Below, piece after piece: positions 1-9,100 of a stretch of 64,000 bases of DNA. The stretch covers positions 62,001 through 126,000 of the forward strand of contig URHT01000001.1 of NCBI GenBank assembly GCA_900547745.1. Direction: 5' to 3'. The notes under the pieces were generated by a model. That model saw nothing but the letters and a program-made list of their open reading frames with translations. It had not been told where the DNA came from and ran no database searches. How positions within the stretch are numbered: position 1 is the stretch's first letter; each line of letters starts with the position of its first letter. The position numbers and the translations under genes were made by a program. Origin of the DNA: an uncultured Eubacteriales bacterium. Lineage in GTDB: Bacteria > Bacillota > Clostridia > Oscillospirales > Oscillospiraceae.

Positions 1-837
1 GCAGAAGCGGCAGTCCTCGTCTGTTGCCTCGCCCTTGCAGACGATGTTGGTGGGGCCGGTGAGGAACAGGTCGGCTACCCGCCGGCCGTCGCGCACCACG
101 TCCACCGTCAGCTGCCCGCCGGGCACGTCCACCTGTACTCGCTGCCCGGACACCCGGCCCAGAAGCGTCAGCACCGTGACCACGGAGCCGGTGCCGGTGC
201 CGCAGGCGTAGGTGAAGTCCTCCACGCCCCGCTCATAGGTCAGCTCCTGCACATGATCCGGCCCGACGATCTCGTAGAAATTCACGTTGGCCCCCTTGGG
301 ATAGCCCTCGTAGAACCGCAGCTGCCGCCCCAGCTCCCGCAGCTGCTGCCGGTCACAGTCCGCCAGCCCCGGCATCTCCACGGCAATGTGGGGCAGGCCG
401 GGATCGCCCAGCTCCACATAGGGCGTGGCGTAGACCGTGCCGCCGATGCCGGCGGCGGCATCCAGCCGGATGACGCTGGGATCGTTCAGCCGGATGCGGT
501 AGTTCCGCTGATCCAGCCGCCAGCCCGTGACCAGCCCGGCGGTGGTCTCCACGGTCTGCACCTCGCCAGCCAGCCCGTTCTCATAGCCGTAGCGGCAGAT
601 GCAGCGTGCGCCGTTGCCGCACATCTCGCCCAGTGAGCCGTCGGAATTGTAGTAGCGCATCCGGTAATCCGCTTTCTCGGACGGATCGACCACCATCAGC
701 CCGTCCGCGCCGATGGACAGATGCCGCTCACACAGGGCGCGGGCAATCTCCGGCCACGCCTCGTCCGGCAGCCGCAGCTGCCGGTTGTCCACGATCACAA
801 AGTCGTTTCCTGCGCCGTTCATTTTCCAGAATCGCAA
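1..837 (-). CDS. dapF: Diaminopimelate epimerase, 3'-truncated by the window edge
   Basis: DapF interconverts LL- and meso-diaminopimelate for lysine and peptidoglycan synthesis, in the cytoplasm. The translation opens with the family signature NGAGNDFVIVDNR. It carries both catalytic cysteine motifs, MCGNGARC near residue 75 and ACGTGTGS near residue 220. 279 codons are visible and no stop is reached, so only the last few residues are missing (the family is about 275-285 aa). The start chosen is TTG at 837: GGGAG sits 9 nt upstream, and this start restores the usual RFWKMNGAGNDF N-terminus, whereas the first ATG (822) would begin inside the motif. It is divergent from the acetyltransferase gene at 1012. 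The family call is very secure and the start is likely. Confidence 0.96.
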   Translation of the reverse strand, partial: MRFWKMNGAGNDFVIVDNRQLRLPDEAWPEIARALCERHLSIGADGLMVVDPSEKADYRMRYYNSDGSLGEMCGNGARCICRYGYENGLAGEVQTVETTAGLVTGWRLDQRNYRIRLNDPSVIRLDAAAGIGGTVYATPYVELGDPGLPHIAVEMPGLADCDRQQLRELGRQLRFYEGYPKGANVNFYEIVGPDHVQELTYERGVEDFTYACGTGTGSVVTVLTLLGRVSGQRVQVDVPGGQLTVDVVRDGRRVADLFLTGPTNIVCKGEATDEDCRFC

Positions 838-951
838 GTATGTCAGCTCCCTTCCGTCTTCGGAATGTCATTCCTCCTCCAGTATACGGCAGGCGGGCGC
901 AAAAAGCAAGCCGCCCCTCGGTCAAAGAGCCTTGTATCATACTTCGGAATA

Positions 952-980
952 TTGCCAACCGCCGGAAAAAGCGGTATAAT
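952..980 (+). promoter_or_regulatory. Sigma-A promoter of the Eis-like gene
   Basis: TTGCCA at 952-957 and TATAAT at 975-980 are separated by 17 nt. The start codon lies 32 nt downstream, behind an AAAGGAG ribosome site. Confidence 0.8.
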
Positions 981-1011
981 CAAAATATTAAACGGCGAAA
1001 GGAGCACGCTT

Positions 1012-2298
1012 ATGCACAACGACACGGCGTCCCGCAGCTGGGACGTCCGCCCCCTGACGGCGGCGGACATAGAGGCGTATCTGGATATCTATCTCAACTC
1101 CTACCCGGCCTACAAATCATTGGACGCCGCGTGCCGCGCCCACTACCGGGACAAGCACCTGACGGAGCTGCGAGAGGACACACAGACCCGCACGGTGGGA
1201 CTGTTCGAGGGGGATACCCTCATCGCCACCATGAAGCTGATCCTGTTCTCCATGAACTTCTTCGGCCGGATGCAGCCCGCCTGCGGCCTGATGGCGCTGG
1301 AGGTGCATCCGCTCCACAAAAAGAAGGGCGCTGCGCTGTATATGGTGCGGTACTTCGAGGACTACGCCCGGCGGCACGGCGCGCTGCTGACGCTGCTGCT
1401 GCCCTTCCGGATCAGCTTTTACCGCCGGATGGGCTACGGCTTTGCCGGCAAGCTGTACGAATACCGCCTGCCCACGTCGGTGCTGCCCTGGCCGGACGCC
1501 GAAGCGCAGCGCCGTCTGCGGCTCCTGCGGCCGGAGGACTTCGACGCGGCCATGGCCTGCCAGCGCCGCTTCGCCGCCCGAAACCACGGCATGGTGGAGA
1601 AATTCGATGAGGAGCTGCGCGCCGCCCGGGACGATATACAGGTGCGCCGCATGGGCTGGTACGACGACGGCGGCACGCTGCGGGGCTACGCGGCCTACCG
1701 CTTTGAAAGCGCCAGCGACACCAACTACACCCAGAACCGTCTCAGTGTGGAGGAGCTGGTCTACGAGGACGGCGGCGTGCTGCGGGCGCTGCTGGGCGGT
1801 CTGAAGCTGCAGGAGGATCTGGCCCAGACCGTGATCCTCCGCACCGGCGAGGAGGACTTCCACCACCTGCTGCACGACCCGCAGGACGTATCGAGGAACT
1901 ACATTGACTATGGCTTCCTCCAGACCAACGTCTCCGCCGTGGGTACCATGTTCAAGATGACGGACGCCGCGGCCTTCGTGGAGCGGACGGCCTACCGCCC
2001 GTTCCCGCGGGGGACGCTGACGGCGGCGTTCCGCTGCCGGGATGAGCTGACCGGCGCGGAGCAGTGCCTGCGCATCGCCTTTGCCGGAGGGCGCTGGGCC
2101 GTGGCCGCACCGGACGCGGTGCCGGAGGTTACCGTCACCTGTCCGCAGGGAGAGCTGACCTCTCTGCTCATGGGCTCCTGCGGGCTGGAGGGTCTGCTGC
2201 GTCTGGGCGCCGCGCAGGCGGACGATGCGGAAAAGGCACAGGAGCTGGCACGGCTGCTGCACTGGGGGCAGAAGCCGTGGCTCAACGCGGATTATTGA
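1012..2298 (+). CDS. Eis-like GNAT N-acetyltransferase with SCP2-type tail
   Basis: This 428-aa protein matches the Eis/enhanced-intracellular-survival layout. It has an N-terminal GNAT fold with the acetyl-CoA-binding segment LEVHPLHKKKG near residue 97 and the RISFYRRMGYGF segment near residue 130, then a second acyltransferase-like half. The C-terminus (from about residue 315) reads like the sterol-carrier-protein-2-like domain of this family. Relatives acetylate amines, including some aminoglycosides; the substrate here cannot be told from sequence. The ATG at 1012 is preceded by AAAGGAG and a clean promoter, so longer in-frame extensions upstream are rejected. It appears monocistronic, because only a decayed fragment follows before a terminator. 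Confidence 0.85.
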   Translation: MHNDTASRSWDVRPLTAADIEAYLDIYLNSYPAYKSLDAACRAHYRDKHLTELREDTQTRTVGLFEGDTLIATMKLILFSMNFFGRMQPACGLMALEVHPLHKKKGAALYMVRYFEDYARRHGALLTLLLPFRISFYRRMGYGFAGKLYEYRLPTSVLPWPDAEAQRRLRLLRPEDFDAAMACQRRFAARNHGMVEKFDEELRAARDDIQVRRMGWYDDGGTLRGYAAYRFESASDTNYTQNRLSVEELVYEDGGVLRALLGGLKLQEDLAQTVILRTGEEDFHHLLHDPQDVSRNYIDYGFLQTNVSAVGTMFKMTDAAAFVERTAYRPFPRGTLTAAFRCRDELTGAEQCLRIAFAGGRWAVAAPDAVPEVTVTCPQGELTSLLMGSCGLEGLLRLGAAQADDAEKAQELARLLHWGQKPWLNADY

Positions 2299-2329
2299 GA
2301 GGAAAAACAGCGAAAGGGAGGGGGCGGAG

Positions 2330-2514
2330 ATGACAAACGGCCCCGTGATCGAGATCAGGCTGTCGGAGGCGCTCCGCACGCCATGACCTGCGGGCGCATC
2401 GCGCTGTTCAGCGCGCCCTGCGGCTTCGGCAGGACCGTGGCGTCCCGCGCCCTGCTGCCCGGCACAAAGCTGCGACCTGCGCCCGGCAGACATAAAGTGT
2501 CTGCCGGGGTTTAG
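2330..2514 (+). pseudogene. Possible remnant of a MalT/LuxR-type regulator
   Basis: A GGGAGGGG ribosome site precedes a 19-codon ORF (2330-2386). A second frame starting at ATG 2383 overlaps its stop and encodes IALFSAPCGFGRTVASRALL, which resembles the Walker A region (APxGxGKT) at the start of MalT-like LuxR ATPases, with Lys changed to Arg. The first piece (VIEIRLSEALRTP) would fit just before that P-loop. The fragment then runs into a terminator. I read it as the 5' stub of a decayed regulator gene. The match is short, so this is only a suggestion. Confidence 0.3.
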
Positions 2515-2520
2515 GCGTTT
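2482..2520 (+). terminator. Intrinsic terminator after the Eis-like gene
   Basis: Perfect 11-bp stem CCCGGCAGACA/TGTCTGCCGGG with a TAAAG loop, followed by a T-rich tail. It isolates the riboswitch promoter from upstream transcription. Confidence 0.8.
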
Positions 2521-2526
2521 TTCCTG

Positions 2527-2555
2527 TTGACAACCGTTTTCTTCCAATCTATAAT
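2527..2555 (+). promoter_or_regulatory. Consensus sigma-A promoter of the B12-riboswitch operon
   Basis: TTGACA (2527-2532) and TATAAT (2550-2555) are both perfect consensus, with a 17-nt spacer. Predicted transcription start is near 2562, about 30 nt before the riboswitch P1 stem. The unattenuated promoter should be strong, which fits control by the RNA leader. Confidence 0.9.
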
Positions 2556-2593
2556 AGTAGCTGGCGGCATAGGCCGTCGGCCAATTGAATACA

Positions 2594-2838
2594 TGATCCA
2601 TTGATATCGTGCAGCCAGACTGCCGCAAGGCCCCGCAGGGGTCAGGCAGCGGCTTCAAAGGAACGGGGTGCAAGGCCCCACGCGAACGGCACTGTAAGCG
2701 CAAGAACGTACCGAGGCGGCGTCAGCCGCTGGGACGAAAGTCCGCCATTGCAGACATCACGTCTGTGAGAAGGCAGGTTACGAACGAGGAGAGAACTCTC
2801 TGCGGCGCGAGTCAGAAGACTTGCATGAAGGAGGATCA
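2594..2838 (+). promoter_or_regulatory. Cobalamin (adenosylcobalamin-type) riboswitch aptamer
   Basis: The conserved core of the B12 element is readable: AAAGGAACGGGGTGCAAGG from 2658, then GGCACTGTAAG around 2688-2699. The B12-box-like GAGTCAGAAGACTTGC follows at 2809-2824. A candidate closing P1 helix pairs TGATCC (2594-2599) with GGATCA (2833-2838). Order and spacing match the known RF00174 architecture, including a long variable middle with a GGGAC-GAAA-GTCC hairpin. A covariance-model search would settle it. The RNA leads directly into terminator hairpins and then the giant surface-protein genes. Confidence 0.92.
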
Positions 2839-2884
2839 CCAACAGCGGGCGCTCTCTCCGTGGTGTATGGATGGCAGGAGTGTG

Positions 2885-2922
2885 CGCCGGCGCTTCCCGG
2901 AAAGGGAGGGGCCGGTGTTTTT
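2885..2922 (+). terminator. Riboswitch expression-platform terminator
   Basis: Long hairpin (arms 2885-2898 and 2904-2917, loop GGAAA) followed by TTTTT, starting about 47 nt after the aptamer. By position it is the likely OFF structure when cobalamin is bound. The competing antiterminator was not resolved by eye. Confidence 0.75.
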
Positions 2923-2936
2923 CTGTCGCGGACTGC

Positions 2937-2979
2937 GCTGGCCGTTCTCCGGTAAAACGGAGGCTGACCGGCGTTTTTT
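2937..2979 (+). terminator. Second leader hairpin with U-tract
   Basis: Imperfect stem (GCTGGCCG.. and ..TGACCGGC arms, CTCCG/CGGAG at the tip) followed by TTTTTT. It lies in tandem behind the first terminator within the same leader. Confidence 0.6.
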
Positions 2980-3033
2980 CTGCGTGTGTACGTGTCAAGC
3001 CGAGGCGGTTTTTCCACCGCCGCTTTCCATAAG

Positions 3034-3074
3034 GGCGGGAGGGGGGCAAAACCCTCCCGCCTCCTCTCTTTTTT
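3034..3074 (+). terminator. Third strong leader hairpin with U-tract
   Basis: Perfect 10-bp stem GGCGGGAGGG/CCCTCCCGCC with a short loop, then TCCTCTCTTTTTT. It lies about 100 nt upstream of the first structural gene, so transcription must read through it, unless an unseen promoter lies after it. A smaller GGCGGT/ACCGCC hairpin sits just upstream, near 3005. Confidence 0.6.
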
Positions 3075-3178
3075 GGGGAGAATGGACACACTTCCGCCGC
3101 ATTGGCCAAGGGAGCCTTACCCTTTTTTCCGCATGTGCGTTAGAGATAGAGAAGATCAAAAAAACAGGAGGAGATCAC

Positions 3179-6100
3179 ATGTATCACAAAAGAAGCATGA
3201 CCGACCGCGTGCTGGCCATGCTGCTGAGTCTGGTGCTGTGCCTGACCATGGTGCCGCAGCTGGCCTTCGCCACTGCCGCCGCACCCTGCGTGACGGGCAG
3301 CACGGGCGATACGGAGTATACGGTCACGACCGGCGGCCTGCTGACCGTCTATCTGGACGAGCTGTTCAAGGACAGCGAGGGTCATACAATGACCTACCAG
3401 CTGGATACCGGCGACTACGGCACCCAGACCAAGATCACAACGGATAAGGACAGCGGCCGTCCGTGCCTGTCCTTTACCAATCCCACGGCGGGCATCTATA
3501 CGCCCACCATCACCGCCAGCTGCCCCAACGGCGGCATGGGCAAGGTGACGCTGACCATCACGGTGGAGCAGGGCAAGGACGGCGATGCCTCCCAGTATGG
3601 CTACGACGAGACGCCCGCCGACTCCGTGAAGGTCTATGTCACCGTTTCCAGTGACGGCATCCCGCTGATGGGCAACGAGGGCACCGTGCTGTCCCACCTG
3701 GAGGTGGAGGTGCCTTACTTCGATCTGGCGTACCAGGGCCTGACGGACTTCTACCGCTATCACACGGAGAACGGCTCCGGCGGCTATGTGGACAGCGAGA
3801 TCGTGAAGCGTCCCACCGCCCTGCACCTGTATCTCTACATGATCGGCGTGTACTATCTGGGCCTTGATCCGGATCAGATCATCAGCGGCAGCGTGAAGAT
3901 CAACGGCCATGACGGCAGCTGCGGCGTGGTGGATATGCTGGGCAACCCCCCCTACGATGACACCATGGCGGCTCTGAACATCACCGGCAGCGCCACGTCC
4001 CTGTACATGCAGCAGTTCTGGGGCCATGACGAGAACCTGATGTACTACCGCAACCACGTCTATCCTCTGATGGGCCCCGGCTGGGGCAGCACGGCGGACT
4101 ATATCCTGCTGTCTGACGGTGACACCATCGACGTGGCCATGTTCAGCAACTGGCAGTTCTGGACGAAGGGCGCCTTCGCCGCCTTCGATCAGGACGAGTA
4201 CGCCACGCCTGTGGGCGGCGCCGTGAGCTTCCGGACCCTCAAGTACGACACCCGGTCCGTGGCCGACGGCGGCACGGAGGAGTTTGAGCCCATCACCGGC
4301 CTGAATGTCTGCGTCTACGACGAGAACTGGTCGCTGGTGGACACCCTTACCCCCGGCAGCGATGAGAGCAGCTTCAGCTACACCTTCAGCAAGGCGGGCA
4401 CCTACTACCTGCTGGGCACCGATCCCAACGCCGGCACGTCGGACTCCTGCTACGCACCGGCTACCGCCAAGGTCACGGTGGGCGGCGCCAAGCCCTTCGA
4501 TCCCGCCGACTATTACAAGGGTTTTGATTTCTCCAGCATCACCACGGATGAAGCGGGCACGGAGTATCTCTACAATGTGGCGGAGAGCACCATGCATGTG
4601 TCCCACTTCAGCGTCCCCGGCGACAAGAAGGTCTATACCGTTACCGTTCCCAAGGGCACGGAGACGGTCTACGTCACCTATCCCGCAGACTTTAACCAGA
4701 ATATTCTGGAGTACTGCGCCCTCTTTGACGCGGACGGCAATGTCAGCTGGAACTTCTATGCCGGCAGCGACTACCAGTACACCGTCACGGAGAACGGTGA
4801 CGGCAGCCACACCATCGCGCTGCCCGCCGCGTTCCTCATGGAGAACCAGCTGTACATCGCGGCGGAGTGCGACGATAACTACGACTACTTCAACTGCTTC
4901 GGCTTCGTGGTGGGCGACAACACCAGACCCGGCGGCGGGGATGACACCGTGGCCGTCACCGGCGTGACACTGGACAAGACCGAGCTGTCCGTCGAGCGCC
5001 GCAGCGCCGCCCGGCTGAACGCCGCCGTGCAGCCGGACAACGCCAAAAACCAGAAGGTGACGTGGAGCAGCAGCGCTCCCTCCGTGGCCGCTGTGGATCG
5101 CACCGGCCTTGTGACCGCGCTGGCCGAGGGCGAGGCGGTCATCACCGTCACAACCGTTGACGGCGCCTTCCAGGCACAGTGCAAGGTCACTGTCACCGAC
5201 AAGAACAAGCCCGCTGTGGCAGAGGACGGCTATTACGAGATCAGCACCGGCGCCCAGCTGAAGTGGTTCGCCGATGAGGTCAACACCGGCAACGCCGAGA
5301 TGAACGCCCGCCTGACCGGCGATGTCGATCTTTCCGGCATCTGCGGCGCGGACGCCCCCTGGACGCCCATCGGTAACAAGGCCGCCTACAAGGATTATCG
5401 CGGTACCTTCGACGGACAGGGCCATAAGATCACCGGTCTGTATCTGGAGAACAAGGGTACCTATAACGACGGCAGCTCCTACTACACCGCGCTGTTCGGC
5501 CTGTGCGACGGCGCGACCATCAAGAACGTCAGCGTCTACGGCGAGGGTAAGTCCATCACCCGCTATGTGGCCGGTATCGTGGGCCGCGCCTGCGGCGTCT
5601 TCACCCACCGCACCACCACCATCGAGAACTGCCACAACTATGTGACCCTCACCGGCAGCCCCACCAACGACCAGATCTACGGCCACGCCGGCGTGGTGGC
5701 CTCGGCGCAGGATACCGTCATCCGGAGCTGCTCCAATCAGGCCGATATCACCGGCTATGAGGGCTACACCGGCGGCATCGTGGCGGTGGCCTCCAGCGGC
5801 AGCACCGTCATTGAGAACTGCTGGAACACCGGCGATATCCACCTGCGCGGCTGGCAGCCCAGCTTCCGCGGCGTGGGCGGCATCGCCGGCTGCGTTCGCG
5901 AAACCGTGGAAATTTCCAACTGCTACAACACCGGCAGCATCAGCTTCTACTACAAGACCCAGAGGATCCAGCAGTCTGCCGGCGGCATCGTGGGCGCGGC
6001 GGGCTACAGCTCCAGCGGTCAGAATATCACGCTGACCAACTGCTACTCCATCGGTGCCGTCAGCGGCGAGTATGACGACAATGCCAACATGGGCGCACTG

Positions 6101-9100
6101 GTGGGCGAGGTCGTGGGTGCCTCCACTGTCCTGACGGTCAGCAACTGCTGGTATCTGGACAGCGCGGTCAAGACCTCCGGCGCGGAGACGACGAAGATCA
6201 CCGTGCGGGGCGAGGCCTTCACCGCGGCGGACGGACTCGATGCCGCGGCGCTGGGCAGCGCCTACGCTGACAGCTGCCCCGCTCCCGTTCTGCAGGGCGA
6301 GCCTGCGGAGGCGCACACCGATGCCGACAACGACGGCGTCTGCGACGTCTGCGGCCGGAAGGAAGTCCCCGTTCCCACCCGCAAGGCGGACTACCCCGCC
6401 GAGAGCGAGAATACGGTGATGACCGGCACGGCCTACCTGCTCAGCGACCTGCAGGCGGGTAAGATCTTCGCCCCTGTGGACGGCCAGAGCCTGTCCTACA
6501 GGAACTACTACTACCAGCGCTCCACCGACGGCGGCATGACCTGGGGCCCCATGCAGGACTTCTCTGAGGCCATCTTCGGCATGACCACCATCCAGATCAC
6601 CGAGCTGACGGAGGGCGAGTACCACTACCGCTTCTATGCCTCCCACGACGGCGTACACTTCTCCAAGGATACATGGACGCTGAAGCTCCATGTGGAGGAT
6701 GTCCCCACCATGGACTTCACGTTCTATGTGGGCAAGGACTACACCGGCGGCTACCCCATTATCCGGCTCTACAACGTGTATACCGATGATACGGGCAATG
6801 AGGTGCTGGGCGACGAGATCGAGAACTGCTTCCTGTACAGCGACTTCACCAACACTCTGCCGGAGGGTCAGGAGAACTACGACCCCGCCGATGGCCTGCT
6901 GACCGACAACTATCAGATGTTCTACGCCAAGCTGGCCGCCGGGCGCTATGCCTACCGCGCCTTTGCCAGGAACGCGGACACCGGCGTCTATGACGTGGAG
7001 CTGGGCGGCATGACCCTGAACCTGCCCACCGACACCAACGTGGACGGCGGCGCAGGCGGCGGCACCAGCGTCTATCTGCAGTGCAATTCCTTCTATGTCA
7101 GCAGCAAGAAGACGGACAACACCTACTTCACGGCCGACGAGTACCATGTCCGCGTGGACTGCCCCATCATGGGCACCTCCTGCGTCATGGGTACACCCTA
7201 CACCAAGGGCAGCTACGACTACTATCCCACGGTGCTGTACGCAGCCGGCAACGCCTGCCTGTACAACGCCTACGCCTATCCCGACATTGACGGCTACATC
7301 TTTACGCAGGCCATCAACCAGACCTTCCGTGCCAGCTACTATGCCAGCACCAAGAGCCTGGCCATCAACACCGGCGTGGTGCTGAAGGCCACCGTTCCCG
7401 CCGACGCCGATTTCGGCCTGTACTTCCAGTGGAACAACTTCAACACCACGGAAGTGGATCCCATGGACAAGACCGATGAGTTCGACGGCTGGCATTACAG
7501 CGAGGACGGTACCAAGAGCGCCGAGTATTTTATCTCCAAGGGCAACAGCAACTACACATGGCGTCTCAGCGATGATGCCCATGTGACGCAGGCAGGCTGG
7601 CTGTCCGGCCTCAACGCCAGCAAGGACATGACCTTCGCCTTCGGTGATAACGCCGCCACGGATCGCCTGTCCCACGACTTCAGCAAGCTGGGCACCCAGA
7701 CCTCCAAGCGCGACGAGGCCGACCTGCAGGTGAACCTGGATCCCAGCGGCTTCGAGGTGCTGAACGGCACCACCCGCGTCCGGGCCTACCGTCACTGGCA
7801 GCTCATCAACTCCGATGCCGGCAACATCATGGTGGAGCCTGACTTCCACTGGGATCTGGCCTCCGGCGACGCGCAGATCGGGACGGTGGACGGCGGCAAC
7901 ACCTCCGCCAACTGGGCGGATGTTACCCCCGGCGCGCAGGATTCCATCATCACCGTCTACTATGACAGCGTGGACGTGGATCCCGAGAGCCACGGCAGCC
8001 ACGGCGGTCTGTACCCCGCCACCCAGCCCCATCGTGTGGGCGTCATCGTAGTGGGCGGTACGGATGTGGCCCACGGCTCCGCCGATGCGGATGTGGACTT
8101 CAACATGCCCGCCGGCACTACCACCACCCGCTCCATGGATTGGGACTACAACTACGACACATGGTACTACGAGGCCGGCGAGACGGATCCCGCCCTGACC
8201 TTCGGCGTAGTGAAGGGCAGCGGCAGCGTCGAGGTGGAGTACGCCTTTGTCGCCACCAACAACGCGATGGAGAGCACCGTTTCCGCCTTCCGGAGCGTCA
8301 CCGCCGGTGAGGATGGCCGCTATACCGTGCCCCTGTCCGACTTCAACGGGCTGGGCAACGGCATGGGCGGTACCGTCATCCTCCGCATGACCGACGGCAG
8401 CGGCGTCAGCTATCGTCTGGTGCGCGTGGCCAAGGTCACCGTCTCCTCTGAGAACGCCAGCCACAGGAACGAGGATATCATGCCCGGCGATCAGGTCACT
8501 CTGACCTTCAGCGGCATGTTCCGCGGCGTCAACAAGATCTCCGGCGTGTTCAACCCCACCACCTTCAAGCCCACCTACTTCGCGGGCGAGACCAAGTACG
8601 AGGGCACGCTGGGTCAGTACCAGAAGATGGACAACGCCTCCGTCACCGTCACCATCCCCGAGGACATCGCCTTCGAGGAGGGCGAGGAGACGACGACGTA
8701 CAGCTTCACCAACGGCTACACCTTCGGCAGCATGTACTCCGCTGCCAACCCCTTCGCGTTCCTGTATAACATGACGGATACCGGCGTGGGCACCAACTTC
8801 AACGCCGTCACCGTGAATTACTACATGAACCACTACGCGGACGCGGCGGTCACCGTCTACCGCAAGGTGCTGTACAATGTGGCGCTGGATGTCACCAACA
8901 CCGACGGCGAGAAGCTGACGGACGTGACCGCCGTCCTGACCGACAGCACCGGCGAGACCTGCGCGGCTGACGAAAGCGGCCGCTTCCAGCTGGGCTACGG
9001 CACCTACACCTACGTTCTGACCAAGGACGGCTACACCGTGACCCGCGGCAGCTTCACCCTGGGCAGCGCCGACGCGGACAAGGTACAGGACGGCGTCCTG

